Shown here: positions 8,258 to 18,087 of the stretch, one piece after another | Layout of the letters: each line of letters starts with the position of its first letter | How positions within the stretch are numbered: the first letter of the stretch is position 1 | DNA from: Roseiarcus sp963824475 | GTDB taxonomy: Bacteria > Pseudomonadota > Alphaproteobacteria > Rhizobiales > Beijerinckiaceae | Reading direction: 5' to 3' | Assembly: GCA_963824475.1 (NCBI GenBank) | Contig: CAWGPR010000012.1 | Coordinates: 62,001 to 126,000 of the forward strand | Length of the DNA stretch: 64,000 nucleotides | The notes under the pieces: model-generated | What the model was told of the DNA's origin: nothing | Database searches by the model: none | What the model saw: only the letters and a program-made list of their open reading frames with translations | Program-made: the position numbers and the translations under genes

Positions 8258-11200
8258 GTGAGCGAGCCCGGCGCCGCTCCCGCGAACTCGGGCGCGCCGT
8301 CGGGCGAGCGGCGGCAGGTGACGGCGCTGTTCGCCGACATGGCCGGCTTCACCTCAATCTCGGAGCGGCTTGGCGAAGAGGGCACGTTCGCGCTCATCCA
8401 GCCGATCTATGCCCTGATGACGAGCGCGGTGCGGGAGCACGGCGGCTCGGTCCAGGACTTCACCGGCGACGGAATCATGGCGCTGTTCGGCGTGCCCGAC
8501 GCAGTAGAGGACGCGCCCCTACGCGCGTGTCGCGCTGGACTGGCGATCCACGAACGGCTCGCGGCCACCACTCCGGCCATCGAGGCCAGACATGGCGTGC
8601 GGCCCAGATGCGCATCGGCGTCAATTCCGGGCTTGTGGTGGTGACGCAAATTCGTGGCGAAAGCGGCCCGGTGACGGCGCTGGGCGACACCGTGAACCTT
8701 GCCTCGCGATTGCAGACCTTGGCCGGGCCAGGAACCGTGTATTTGAGCGAAGCGACGCAGCGCCTCGTGCAGGGGCTGGTCGAGACAACCTTCGTCGGCG
8801 CCCACGCGATCAAGGGCAAGGCCGAGCCGCAGAAGGTCTATCGGCTCGAAGCCATCCGCCAGGGCGCGACGCGGTTCGAGGCGGCGATTGGGCGGGGACT
8901 CACCGCCTATGTCGGGCGCGAACGCGAACTGGACGTTTTGCAGCGCGCCCTTGCGGAGTCGGGTGGGGACCTGCACGTGATCGACGTCGTGGCCGAGCCG
9001 GGCATGGGCAAGTCGCGCCTGCTGCACGAATTTCGCCTGCGCTATGAGCAAACCTTCCTCCTCGTGGGAAACTGCTCGCCCCACGGACGGCAGACGCCGT
9101 TTCTGCCGTTCATCGAAGTCGTGCGCGGCTCCTTCCAGATCAAGCTCGGCGACGCCGAGAGCGAAATCGCGCGTAAGCTCGAGAACGGGCTGAACGCGCT
9201 CGGGCTGCGTTCGCAAGAAAACCTCGGCTTGTTGCTCAATCTTCTCGGCCTCAAGCCGCCGGACGGAGCGCTTGCCGGCCTCGACGGCGTCCTGATCGGA
9301 CTTCGAACGCGCGACCTGCTGCATAGTCTGTTGCAAGCTCGATGCCGCCTCTCGCAGGTCGTCATGATGATCGAGGACTTGCATTGGGTCGACAGCGTCT
9401 CGCAGGAGGTGCTCGAAGCGATCATCGAGGGCAACGCCAAGCTCGGTCTGGTCATCCTTCACACGCGCCGCCCGGAATACGAACCCCCTTGGCGCGATCG
9501 GGCGCTTGTCACCACGCTTCAGCTCCTGCCGCTTTCAACAGGAGACATCCGACGCCTGGTCGCGTCCCGACTCGGGGCTGACACCCTGCCCGAGGCTCTC
9601 GTCCAGCAGGTGACCGAAAAAGCCGAAGGCAACGCTCTGTTCGCCGAGGAGATCTTGAGCTTCCTTGTCGAACGCGGAGTTTTGCGGAGTACGGGCGGGA
9701 AGGTGGAATTCGACGGCGATGCCGTCGCAGGGGCGCTACCGGCGAGCTTGCAGAGCCTGCTGACCGCGCGCGTGGACCGGCTGGCCCCGAAAGATCGATC
9801 GCTTTTGCAAGCAGCTTCGGTGATCGGCCGGCGCTTCAATGCTGAATTGCTCGCGGCTGTGGCGGATAACGCGGGCGATATCGAGGCGCGACTCGCTGGA
9901 ATGCAGCGGCTCGACCTGATCCGATCCGAGGGCGCATCGCAAGAATACGCCTTTAAGCACGCGTTGGTTCGCGACGCGCTTTATCAGAGCCTGTTGAAGG
10001 GACCGCGCACCCAGCTGCATGTCAAAATCGCCGAGGAAATCGAACGCCGGAGCGGCAATCGGCTGACCGAGGTCGTCGAAACGCTCGCCTACCACTACGC
10101 GCTGACGGATCGGAACGCCAAAGCCTTCGCTTTTCTCGCCATGGCCGCCGAGAAGAGCCTCGGCGTGTATTCTTTAGACGAAGCCGACAAATATTTCGCC
10201 GCTGCGATAACGCTGCTCGACGCCCACGCGGATTGCGCCAGCGACGAGCAAGTCGCCGAGTTCCTCGTTGGCTATGCGGCGTTTTCGCATCTCATGATGC
10301 GACTGACCGCAACACGGAAAACCGTCGAGCGATTCACGCCAAGACTTAATCGCCTCCCGGATCATCCCAACTGCATGTTGATCCAACACCATTATGTATT
10401 GGTTCTGCTCGCGTCGGGTCGGTATCGGGAAGCCGAACAGGCGCAAGCGCGCCTGTCCGCTGTCGCGGCCCGGAGCCAAGACCCGCGATTACGCGCTTAC
10501 GCCCTTGTCAGCGCCATCCATGTTTCGACGCACACCACCCCCTATCCGATCGACGTTTTCGAAGCTGTCAGCCGTGAGGCAATCACTGCCGCATCGAGCA
10601 TTGATGACGCGTCTCTTCGCAATTCAGCCCTGTCGATCGTCGGATGGGCGGAATTTCATCGAGGAAGAATGACCAAGGCGCACGAGATCACGGAAACGCT
10701 CCGCGCCCTGGGCATGCGAATGAACGACCCGAGATCGCTAGGTTTGGCAATGCACAACCGCTCGTGGGCCGCCCTGTTTAGCGACGACTATTCAACCGGG
10801 CTCAAGTTTGCCGAAGCATGCCTAAGCATCGCGTGTTCGCCCTATGATCAGCAAAGCGCCGAGACCGGGAAGGCGGTTGCGCTCGCCTTGCTCAGACGCC
10901 CCGAGGCTTTCCAGATGCTTCGGGATCGCATGGCCAAGTGCACGGCCAATGATTGGCAGCAGCACGTATCGGGACTCGATGGAATCTGGGGCGTCGCCCT
11001 TGTCATACGTGGGGAGATCGCCGCGGGGATCCGCTGGCTGGAACATTCCATTCTGAGGCGGGAACGCGAAGGATATCGCGTGCTGGCGGACTGGTTTCGA
11101 TTGTATTTGTGCGAGATCTACCTCGAGATCATTTCAGGAAAGGAAAGGCCGCCGGCGAAGGTCCTCGCGGCCAACATGCTCACGTTGGCAAAGGTCATGT

Positions 11201-11437
11201 TCACCGCGGAAAAGCGCATCTTGGCGCTGGTGGAGCAAATTCGTCAGAATCCGCAATTTGATCCGAGCGGCCACTTCTTCGGTTCGATCCGAAATGATTC
11301 TCGGCCTGCTCTTCAAGGCGAAGAAGAAGCCCACGCTTGCCGTCCAACATTTGCGCGAAGCCAAGCGCATTACGTCGCAATTCGGACCGACGCCCATGCT
11401 CGCGAAAATTGAAGGGGCGTTGGCGGACCTTGGCTGA
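8258..11437 (+). pseudogene. Class III adenylate/guanylate cyclase with AAA ATPase and TPR, two frameshifts
   Basis: Start GTG at 8258 with GGGGAG upstream. The N-terminal class III cyclase domain has metal-site motifs ALFADMAGFTS and FTGDGIMALFG; it then shifts frame near 8604 in a run of C (CCC where CCCC is expected) and resumes with QMRIGVNSGLVVV and ALGDTVNLASRL. A P-loop GMGKSRL and a Walker B-like MMIEDLHWVD follow, then a long TPR-like helical part. Near 11290 the frame shifts again; the alternative frame gives the expected tail LGLLFKAKKKPTLAVQHL to a TGA at 11437. The family (cyclase plus predicted ATPase) is common in Rhizobiales. Two slips in a 3.2-kb gene suggest a pseudogene, though homopolymer errors are possible. 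Confidence 0.75.
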
Positions 11438-11570
11438 TTGCGCTCCCGCATCGGGGCGGCATGACCCTGGCCTATGCTCTGCCCGCGCCGCGCGCAGGAT
11501 ACCGGCCGATTTTTTCACCGCAAGTGCGACGCACACCGCCGCGATGCTCAACGACTGACTGCTTTGTCGC

Positions 11571-13129
11571 CCGTGAAGATTGCCGCGTCACCTTGATTTC
11601 CGGGCGTCAGCGGCGGATCGGAAGTGTTCGCGTTTGCCGGAATTGGCGGTTCGGAGGGCGGTTATCTTGCGAATTGCGCGATGCGTTTGGTCGTGATTCC
11701 CTCGCTTTCGTCGTGGGCGAGGAGGCGATTCGATGCGGCCGAAGGAGCGGCGGGAGAGCGGGCAGAACGATCTGTTCCGGGCCCGGCTCGACCAGATCGT
11801 CGACATGGGCCACCCGCTGGCGAAGCTGGCCCGCGCGGTCGACTGGCGCTTCCTCGAGGATCAGTTCGGGGCGATGTATTCTGACAAGGCCGGCCATCCG
11901 CCGCTGGCGACCCGGCTGATGGCGGGGTTGGCGATCCTCAAGTCGATGCACGATCTGTCGGATGAGGATCTCTGCGCCCGCTGGGTCGAGAACCCCTACT
12001 TCCAGCTATTCTGCGGCGAGGAATTCTTCCGGCACAAGACGCCGTTCGACCGCTCGTCCCTGACGCGCTGGCGCCAGCGGATGGGCGAGGAGAAACTCGT
12101 GGCGCTGATCCAGGAGAGTCTCGCGACCGCGACCCGCACTGGCGCGGCAAAACTCTCGGACTTTTCCCGCATCGTCGTCGACACGACCGTGCAGCCGAAG
12201 GCGGTGGCGTTTCCGACCGACGCAAAACTCATGCACCGGGCGCGCGAGCGGCTGGTCAGGCTGGCCCGGAAGACTGGCGTGTCGCTGCGCCAGTCCTATG
12301 AGCGGGTGGGAAAGCACGCGCTGATCGCCCATCAACGCTACGCGCACGCCAAGCAGTTCAGGCGCGCCAACCGGGCGCTGAGATCAATCCGGACCTATCT
12401 TGGCCGGGTCTGCCGCGATCTCGTCCGCAAGACCGGCGACGACGCTGAACTGCGGGCGATCTTCGCCCAACCGCTGTCGCTGGCCTTCGCCGTGCGCGAT
12501 CAGCGCCAGCACCAGCGCGGGAGGAAGATCTATTCCCTGCACGCGCCCGAGGTCGAATGCATCGGCAAGGGCAAGTCGCACCGGCCCTACGAATTTGGCG
12601 TCAAGGTCTCGCTCGCCACGACCCTGCATCGCTCAAAGGGCGGCCAGTTCATCGCCCATGTGAAGGCGATGCCGGGCAATCCATACGACGGCCATACGCT
12701 CAAGACCGTCCTGCCCGAGATCGAAGCGCAGATCGGCGCGCCCCTGACCCGCGTCGTCGCCGACCGCGGTTATCGCGGCCATAACGCCCCGCCCGACATG
12801 CGGTTCAAGGTCTATATCTCTGGCCAGAGGCGCGGCGTCACCGACGCCATCAGGCGCGAACTCCGCCGGCGCTCGGCCGTCGAGCCCGTCATCGGCCACG
12901 CCAAGGCCGAACACCGCATGGCCCGAAACTTTCTCAAAGGCGCCCACGGCGACGCCGCCAACGCGGTCCTCGCCGCCGCCGGATACAACTTCCGAAGGCT
13001 CATCGCCTGGCTCGCCGCCATTTGGCGCGTCTTCATTGCCGCAATCCTCGCGGCCGCCGAGCCCCTAACCATCGCCCAGCCTGCCTGCCCCAGCGCCCAG
13101 CCCAAAACATCAAACCGCGTTCTTCACGG
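11571..13129 (+). mobile_element. IS5-type insertion sequence, ends tentative
   Basis: The transposase gene is bracketed by CCGTGAAGA at 11571 and its reverse complement TCTTCACGG at 13121-13129, with further loose similarity inside (GCCGCG / ACGCGG). This would give an element of about 1.56 kb. GACTGCTTT occurs just outside both ends. The inverted repeat is short, so the exact limits are uncertain; the presence of the element is not. Confidence 0.45.
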
Positions 13130-13259
13130 TCGACTGCTTTACGTCGACACCAGACGGTCGCTGGCAAGCCTCGCCGGACATGCAACGCAGTTTGACCCTC
13201 ATCGCCGGAGCGGGCCGTCGCTTCGTTTCCGCAGATCGAAGGGCTCGTCGCAGGTCTAG
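11733..13259 (+). CDS. IS5/IS1182-type DDE transposase
   Basis: A full-length transposase with the N-terminal DUF772-like helical domain (HPLAKLARAVDWRFLEDQFG, then GHPPLATRLMAGLAILK) and a DDE catalytic core: D150 in RIVVDTTVQPKA, D344 in VVADRGYRG and E384 in VEPVIGHAKAEHRMARN. The frame is intact to 13259, but homology-like sequence ends near residue 430, and the last 70 codons run out through the presumed right end of the element, so the natural stop may be different. Acts on its own ends by cut-and-paste. Confidence 0.85.
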   Translation: MRPKERRESGQNDLFRARLDQIVDMGHPLAKLARAVDWRFLEDQFGAMYSDKAGHPPLATRLMAGLAILKSMHDLSDEDLCARWVENPYFQLFCGEEFFRHKTPFDRSSLTRWRQRMGEEKLVALIQESLATATRTGAAKLSDFSRIVVDTTVQPKAVAFPTDAKLMHRARERLVRLARKTGVSLRQSYERVGKHALIAHQRYAHAKQFRRANRALRSIRTYLGRVCRDLVRKTGDDAELRAIFAQPLSLAFAVRDQRQHQRGRKIYSLHAPEVECIGKGKSHRPYEFGVKVSLATTLHRSKGGQFIAHVKAMPGNPYDGHTLKTVLPEIEAQIGAPLTRVVADRGYRGHNAPPDMRFKVYISGQRRGVTDAIRRELRRRSAVEPVIGHAKAEHRMARNFLKGAHGDAANAVLAAAGYNFRRLIAWLAAIWRVFIAAILAAAEPLTIAQPACPSAQPKTSNRVLHGRLLYVDTRRSLASLAGHATQFDPHRRSGPSLRFRRSKGSSQV

Positions 13260-13488
13260 CCGATGGCGTTACGCCGCGCCCGGGGCGTCCGTGGCCCCAA
13301 GAGCGCACCGATCGATACGCCGCATCTTTCGCACGCTCGTTGCGGATAACGCGCCGGATTCCTCTTCGACCGGTGGCAGCACTATCACGTACCAATTGTC
13401 ACTTAGAATTGAGTACGTCAAAGCGTCGGTCTTTTTGTCGCCACATCGCGTACCTATTTGAGCGGTGTTCAAATGGAGTACCTGAATA
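13130..13488. other. Gap after the IS5-type element, no gene seen
   Basis: Apart from the C-terminal overrun of the transposase frame to 13259, nothing credible is coded here. The stretch should hold the promoter of the small basic protein at 13489. Confidence 0.35.
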
Positions 13489-13722
13489 ATGCCTGGAGCT
13501 TTGAAGAAGGCTGTTAAAACAACGAAGTCCGCCAAGACTGTGAAGGCGAAGACGGCACGTCGCGTCATCAAGCCGTGGACGAAAGAAGACGTGCGCACGC
13601 TGAAGGCGCATTCGAAGGCCCGGACGCCCGTCACCAAGGTTTCGAAGGTGATGAAGCGCACGGTTGGCGCTCTCCGCCGCAGAGCCGGTATCCTCGGCGT
13701 CGGCCTCGGCCACCGCCGGTAA
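13489..13722 (+). CDS. Small basic SANT/Myb-like DNA-binding protein
   Basis: Encodes 77 residues, very rich in Lys/Arg. After a basic, Ala/Lys-rich N-terminal tail comes WTKEDVRTLKAHSKARTPV followed by KVMKRTVGALRRRAGILG, a three-helix pattern like a SANT/Myb or GcrA-type helix-turn-helix. Similar small proteins are widespread in Rhizobiales and have no assigned role. GGAG precedes the ATG at about the usual spacing. DNA binding is inferred from charge and the helix pattern. Confidence 0.65.
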   Translation: MPGALKKAVKTTKSAKTVKAKTARRVIKPWTKEDVRTLKAHSKARTPVTKVSKVMKRTVGALRRRAGILGVGLGHRR

Positions 13723-14576
13723 GCTTCTCGGTCTTCCGAGTACTGCTGCGCTCCCGTCCCCTGCCGCCCAGTCAGCCATGCCCCTCCGGGACTGGTTTTG
13801 ATCTATGCAAGCGGCGGGGCGCCCAGCTTTCCATCAGAAGTCTGCGCCGACTATGCCCTGGAAGCGCAGAGGACGGTCACCGGGCGCGAACGAGTAATTT
13901 TCGTCGAAGCCCGTGTGTGGCCTCGAGAATTGTGATCGATCCGAAAAATCGAGTTTTTCAACACTATCGACCCAAAGCGGACCTCCAATTCGAGACTACG
14001 AACGGTGGGAATGCGATCAAAAGTGGTTGTTGCCATGACAAGGTTGACTAACCGCCGGTCGCTATCAAAAGCGATTCGAGCACGAGATGCCTGAGCGAAC
14101 ACCTGCTAGACGCGATTGCGACAAAGCGCTGCCTATCAATGTCGGTCAATTCGGCGGCATGCCGGAACTTGGTGCGAGGTTCCGCGATCTGCCTCAGCTT
14201 CTCCAGAAGATCGTTGCGCGCCTTGACCAGCAGATTCTTCCTTCAAGTGCTGCCGGCTTCTCAGCGCGATGGGGATGGCGAACCCCTGGACTGCCCCGAA
14301 CGCTATTGCCGACCGCACCAACTGTTGATTTCGACGATTAGCGAATAGCGGTCAGGGCGAGCGCTTGGTAACAGACGGCGGGGGCGATCCAGTTACCGAG
14401 TGTAGTAGAGGTCGGCCACAGGCATTCATCTCCAACAGCACATCACGCAGGGCACCAGAGCTAGCGCCATCCCGCGGTTAAGGTCACCTCCAGCACCGCG
14501 TCGAGTTCCCGCCTTTTCCTTCCCGGCGCGATGCCTCAAAAGATATGGCCTCGAGAAGGAAGCCCTTTGCTTCGGG
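13723..14576. other. Long gap with only degenerate coding traces
   Basis: About 850 bp without a gene. The minus strand around 14100-14235 gives a short protein-like stretch (LLEKLRQIAEPRTKFRHAAE) between stops, which may be an old gene fragment, but I cannot name it. No tRNA or clear terminator after formamidase was found. Confidence 0.35.
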
Positions 14577-15563
14577 CTACAGGTACGACTTCAGGATTGA
14601 AGCGCCGAGGCTGTATTTCGGATCGACCATGTTGCCGAGCCTGATCCGCCCGGCCTGGGTGAGCAGAAAATATGCCTCGTATTGGTCGAAGCCATAGTCC
14701 GAGACCAGCCACCGAATGAGCTCCCTGTAGGCGATGCGCGCGGCATCCTCCATCGGCCGCGTTGAGCCGATCGTCATGATGAATTTCTCATTCTCAAGGC
14801 GAGGCCAGACGATCGGCCAATTCTTGATGAGGTCGACCTGGATCGTCGTCGTCGATGGAATCTCGACGGCAACGCCGCACAATTCGCCGTCTCCCTGCGT
14901 CGCGTGGCAATCGCCGAGAAAGAGATAGGCGTGCTTATGAAGTACGGGAAAGTAGACGATCGCGCCCGGAGCCACGTCGGGCACGTCCATGTTGCCGCCC
15001 CAGTAGTCGGGTTGCAGCGAGGAGATAGCTTCGATTTCCGGACTGACACCGAGCGTTCCGATGAAGGGTTCATAGGGCAGCGTGATCTTCTTGTTGAACT
15101 TAATGCCCTGCTCGGTCACTTCCATCTTTTTGACCATTTCCGGCAGGGGCGGGTTCAGCATCGCTGTATTGTTGGTGGAGACGAGGCCGCCGAATTCCGT
15201 AATGAGCGCGGTAGTCCCGATCGGCTGGGATCCGCGCGGCTTGATGCTGCGGATGTGGACGCAGAGCGTGTCGCCCTTTTCGGCTCCACGCACGGAGATG
15301 GGCCCGGACTGGGGGTTCAGGAATGGCATGTGGAGCAGTTCGGACGGCTTGTCCTTCTCGCTCTTGATTGCACCCTCGAACGCATCCTGCGTCTCCACCA
15401 CGACGACATCACCGGGATCGACGGTCAACACCGGGTCGGCATAGGGGCCGTAGACGTAGTGATATTTGCCCTGCTTTTCGACCGTCAGCTCATGAGTCTT
15501 GCCGGGCTTGGCTTTGGCCACGCCAGAGCGGGCCATGTAGGACGACTTGATCCAGTCAGCCAT
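14577..15563 (-). CDS. fmdA: Formamidase/acetamidase (FmdA family)
   Basis: A 328-residue acetamidase/formamidase: GPYADPVLTVDPGDVVVVET near the N-terminus, GPISVRGAEKGDTLCVHI, NMDVPDVAPGAIVYFPV and the metal-site region GDCHATQGDGELCGVAVEI are family hallmarks. These enzymes hydrolyse formamide or short amides to ammonium and the acid, using a zinc-type site, in the cytoplasm. AAAGGAGAATGCA precedes the ATG. It is the last gene of the transporter operon, 16 bp after the ABC ATPase gene; this matches fmd clusters of methylotrophs, in which a urea/amide transporter feeds the amidase. Substrate range is inferred. Confidence 0.88.
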   Translation of the reverse strand: MADWIKSSYMARSGVAKAKPGKTHELTVEKQGKYHYVYGPYADPVLTVDPGDVVVVETQDAFEGAIKSEKDKPSELLHMPFLNPQSGPISVRGAEKGDTLCVHIRSIKPRGSQPIGTTALITEFGGLVSTNNTAMLNPPLPEMVKKMEVTEQGIKFNKKITLPYEPFIGTLGVSPEIEAISSLQPDYWGGNMDVPDVAPGAIVYFPVLHKHAYLFLGDCHATQGDGELCGVAVEIPSTTTIQVDLIKNWPIVWPRLENEKFIMTIGSTRPMEDAARIAYRELIRWLVSDYGFDQYEAYFLLTQAGRIRLGNMVDPKYSLGASILKSYL

Positions 15564-15579
15564 TGCATTCTCCTTTTTT

Positions 15580-16293
15580 TCAAATCGACAGGAATCGACT
15601 CAGCGCGTCGGTGTCTGCGATCGTCGCTTTGTCTATCGAGGCGATGATCCGACCTTTGTCCATGACATAGGCTCGCTCGGCCACCGCCTGGATCAACTCG
15701 ACGTTCTGTTCGACGATGAGCACACCGATCGGCCGCCGCGCGACGAGAACCCTGAGGAACTCGCCGATCTCCTGAACGATCGACGGCTGCACGCCGTCGC
15801 TCGGTTCATCGAGCAGGAAGAGTCGGGGATCACCATTGAGCGCGCGCGCGATCGACAGCATTTCCTGCTGTCCGCCAGACAGCGTGCCGCCGCGCTGCGC
15901 CATGCGCTGCTGGAGAAAGGGAAAGTAGCTGCAAACCTCATCGAGGAGCGCCTTGTCGTCGCCCTTGCTCGACCTAATGAAGCGTCCCATCCGCAGATTG
16001 TCGGCAACCGTCATATGCGGGAAGATTTCGCGACCCTGCGGCACGTAGCCCACGCCGCGCTTCGCCCGCCGATCCGCCGATTGATCCGTCAGGTCCTCGC
16101 CGCTGAGCGCGATCTTACCTCCTCGCAGCGGGAGGAGGCCGATCAGCGCCTTCATCAGCGTGCTCTTGCCGACTCCGTTGCGGCCCATGACCGCGACGAT
16201 CTCCCCCTGGCCGACCTCGATGCTCACGCCTTGGAGGACGTCGCCAGCGCCATAGCCCGCGCGCAATTCGCTGGCGGAGAGCAGCGCGGCCAT
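15580..16293 (-). CDS. ABC transporter ATPase, LivF/UrtE type, of amide/urea importer
   Basis: Cytoplasmic ATPase of a branched-chain amino acid/urea/amide (HAAT) importer. Walker A GRNGVGKST, signature LSGGQQEM, and Walker B LFLLDEPSDGVQPS are intact, and the C-terminal IVEQNVELIQAVAERAYVMD is typical of LivF/UrtE. The frame starts at 16308, but the ATG at 16293 (MAALLSASELRAGYG) is better placed and overlaps the stop of the preceding ATPase gene. Works with the second ATPase and two permeases encoded upstream. Confidence 0.88.
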   Translation of the reverse strand: MAALLSASELRAGYGAGDVLQGVSIEVGQGEIVAVMGRNGVGKSTLMKALIGLLPLRGGKIALSGEDLTDQSADRRAKRGVGYVPQGREIFPHMTVADNLRMGRFIRSSKGDDKALLDEVCSYFPFLQQRMAQRGGTLSGGQQEMLSIARALNGDPRLFLLDEPSDGVQPSIVQEIGEFLRVLVARRPIGVLIVEQNVELIQAVAERAYVMDKGRIIASIDKATIADTDALSRFLSI

Positions 16294-16294
16294 C

Positions 16295-17020
16295 TCACCG
16301 CCGCCCAAGATAGATGTCGCGCACGTCCTGCCGCTCCGTCACCTCGTCGATCGTGCCGTCCGCGAACACCCGCCCCTGATGCAGGACCGTTACCCGACGG
16401 GCGATCTCGCGCACGAACGCCATGTCGTGCTCGACGACCAGGATTGTCAGGCCCGTGCTGTTGAGGTCGCGCAGCACGGCCGCGGTGGCGCCAGTCTCCT
16501 CCGGCGCCATTCCGGCGGTCGGTTCGTCAAGCAGCAGCAGCTCGGGGCCTCCAGCCAGAACCATGGCGATCTCAAGCCACTGACGCTTGTGGTGGGGAAT
16601 ATTTGCGGCCTGCGTTTCGTCATGGCGATCGAGGTCGAAACGCTCGAGCGCCATCCGATACCGGTCCTCAGCCCCGACCCCTCGTTCGCTGCGAATCGTG
16701 GCGAGCGGAATCTCGAGGTTCTGCCGAACGCTCAGATTGGCGAACACGCGATTGGTCTGGAATGTGAGTCCCAGACCCACTCTCACCCGGTGAGAGGGGA
16801 GCAACCGGGTGATGTCCTTTCCCTTGAAAACGATGCGGCCGCCGTCGAGTTCATGAATGCCGCAAATGAGAGCGAAGAACGTCGACTTGCCAGCGCCGTT
16901 GGGGCCGATAATGCATTGCAGGTCGCCGGCGGCGACGTCGAGAGTGACATTGTCGGTGGCGACAACGCCGCCGAAATGCTTCTTCAACCCTTCAATCGAC
17001 AGAATGGAGCCTTGTTTCAT
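16295..17020 (-). CDS. ABC transporter ATPase, LivG/UrtD type, with altered signature motif
   Basis: A 241-residue ATPase with Walker A GPNGAGKST, Walker B ELLLLDEPTAGMAPEE and H-loop VVEHDMAFVREIA. The ABC signature region, normally LSxGxxQWLEI in UrtD/LivG proteins, reads ANIPHHKRQWLEIAM: the Leu-Ser and Gly are gone while QWLEI is kept. Overlaps the permease gene by ATGA, so translation is coupled. In a heterodimer with the LivF-type ATPase one degenerate signature can be tolerated, so function is plausible. Part of the amide/urea importer. Confidence 0.87.
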   Translation of the reverse strand: MKQGSILSIEGLKKHFGGVVATDNVTLDVAAGDLQCIIGPNGAGKSTFFALICGIHELDGGRIVFKGKDITRLLPSHRVRVGLGLTFQTNRVFANLSVRQNLEIPLATIRSERGVGAEDRYRMALERFDLDRHDETQAANIPHHKRQWLEIAMVLAGGPELLLLDEPTAGMAPEETGATAAVLRDLNSTGLTILVVEHDMAFVREIARRVTVLHQGRVFADGTIDEVTERQDVRDIYLGRR

Positions 17021-18087
17021 GCCGGTGACGACCTGCGGCTTCGAGCGGTCGAAGCCTCCGCCGGTGCCGAGCGGCGCCCTGTCAGGTCGGCCAGGGTGAC
17101 GACCAGCCCCCTCGGAAAAAACAGCATCACGATGACAAGCAACGCGCCGATGATGACGAGGGCGTATTGGTTGCCGGATGAGGAGAGCCGGTAGTTCAGC
17201 CAGTTGAGGCCGTACGCGCCCATGACGACGGCGAGCAGCTTTTCACGTCCCCCCACGGCAACCCAGATTACCGGCAGCGCGGCGGAGAGCAGGCCGACCT
17301 GGGACGGCGTGATATAATTGCCCCACTGCACATAGAGGAGCCCCGAAAGGGCGGCGAGAAGCGAAGCGAGCACGAACACCAGCCATTGCCGCATGCGGAT
17401 GTCGTAGCCAAGCATCTCGGCGCGCACGGCGTCCTCGCGGATGGCGAGCATGACCTTACCGTGTCTTGAGTTCACGAGCATCCGACAGCCGAGGTAGCAA
17501 ATCAGCGCCAGGCCAAGCGCGAGGTAGAAAAAGGAATAGCCGGAGAACACGAAGTCTCCGATCTGGAATGCAGGAATGCCGGTCATGCCGTTGTAGCCGC
17601 CAAGCTGCACGACGCCAATTCGCCATTGATATCCTGCCGTCTGCCCGAGGAAGGTTTCGAGCAGCAGCGTAAGAACCAGCGTGAGGATGGGAAGAATCCA
17701 GATCTGCACACGCGCGAAGAATACAAAGTAGCCGAAAACGGCCGCAACGATCGCGGCGGCCATGAGTCCGCAAAGGCTGCCCAGCATCGGGCCCCAGGAG
17801 TGACTCACGAAGTTTCCGGCGATGACCCCGTAGGCATAACCCGCGATGCCGAAATAGGCGACCTGGCCGAAACTCAGGACGCCGCAATATCCCCACAGCA
17901 GGCAGAGCCCGAGCGCCATCGGAATGTTCAAAAGATAATAGGAGATGTTGTAGGCGGCGAAATCCGAGAGATAGAGAGGAACCGCGAGAAAAAGAGCGAT
18001 TACGACCGCTGCGCCGCTCCAGAAGATTGGGCCTCGCCCCAGATCCTCGGGCCCGTTCAGCAAAGGGAAAAGTGTGGCCATCGTCAA
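17017..18087 (-). CDS. ABC transporter permease, LivM/UrtC type
   Basis: A 356-residue inner-membrane permease with about ten hydrophobic segments and the LivM-type motifs LCLLWGYCGVLSFGQVAYFGI, then AIREDAVRAEMLGYDI in the cytoplasmic coupling loop. Together with the LivH-type permease it forms the translocation channel. It overlaps both neighbours by ATGA-type junctions (18084-18087 and 17017-17020), showing tight operon coupling. Charged C-terminal tail rich in Arg/Ser/Ala. Confidence 0.87.
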   Translation of the reverse strand: MTMATLFPLLNGPEDLGRGPIFWSGAAVVIALFLAVPLYLSDFAAYNISYYLLNIPMALGLCLLWGYCGVLSFGQVAYFGIAGYAYGVIAGNFVSHSWGPMLGSLCGLMAAAIVAAVFGYFVFFARVQIWILPILTLVLTLLLETFLGQTAGYQWRIGVVQLGGYNGMTGIPAFQIGDFVFSGYSFFYLALGLALICYLGCRMLVNSRHGKVMLAIREDAVRAEMLGYDIRMRQWLVFVLASLLAALSGLLYVQWGNYITPSQVGLLSAALPVIWVAVGGREKLLAVVMGAYGLNWLNYRLSSSGNQYALVIIGALLVIVMLFFPRGLVVTLADLTGRRSAPAEASTARSRRSSPA

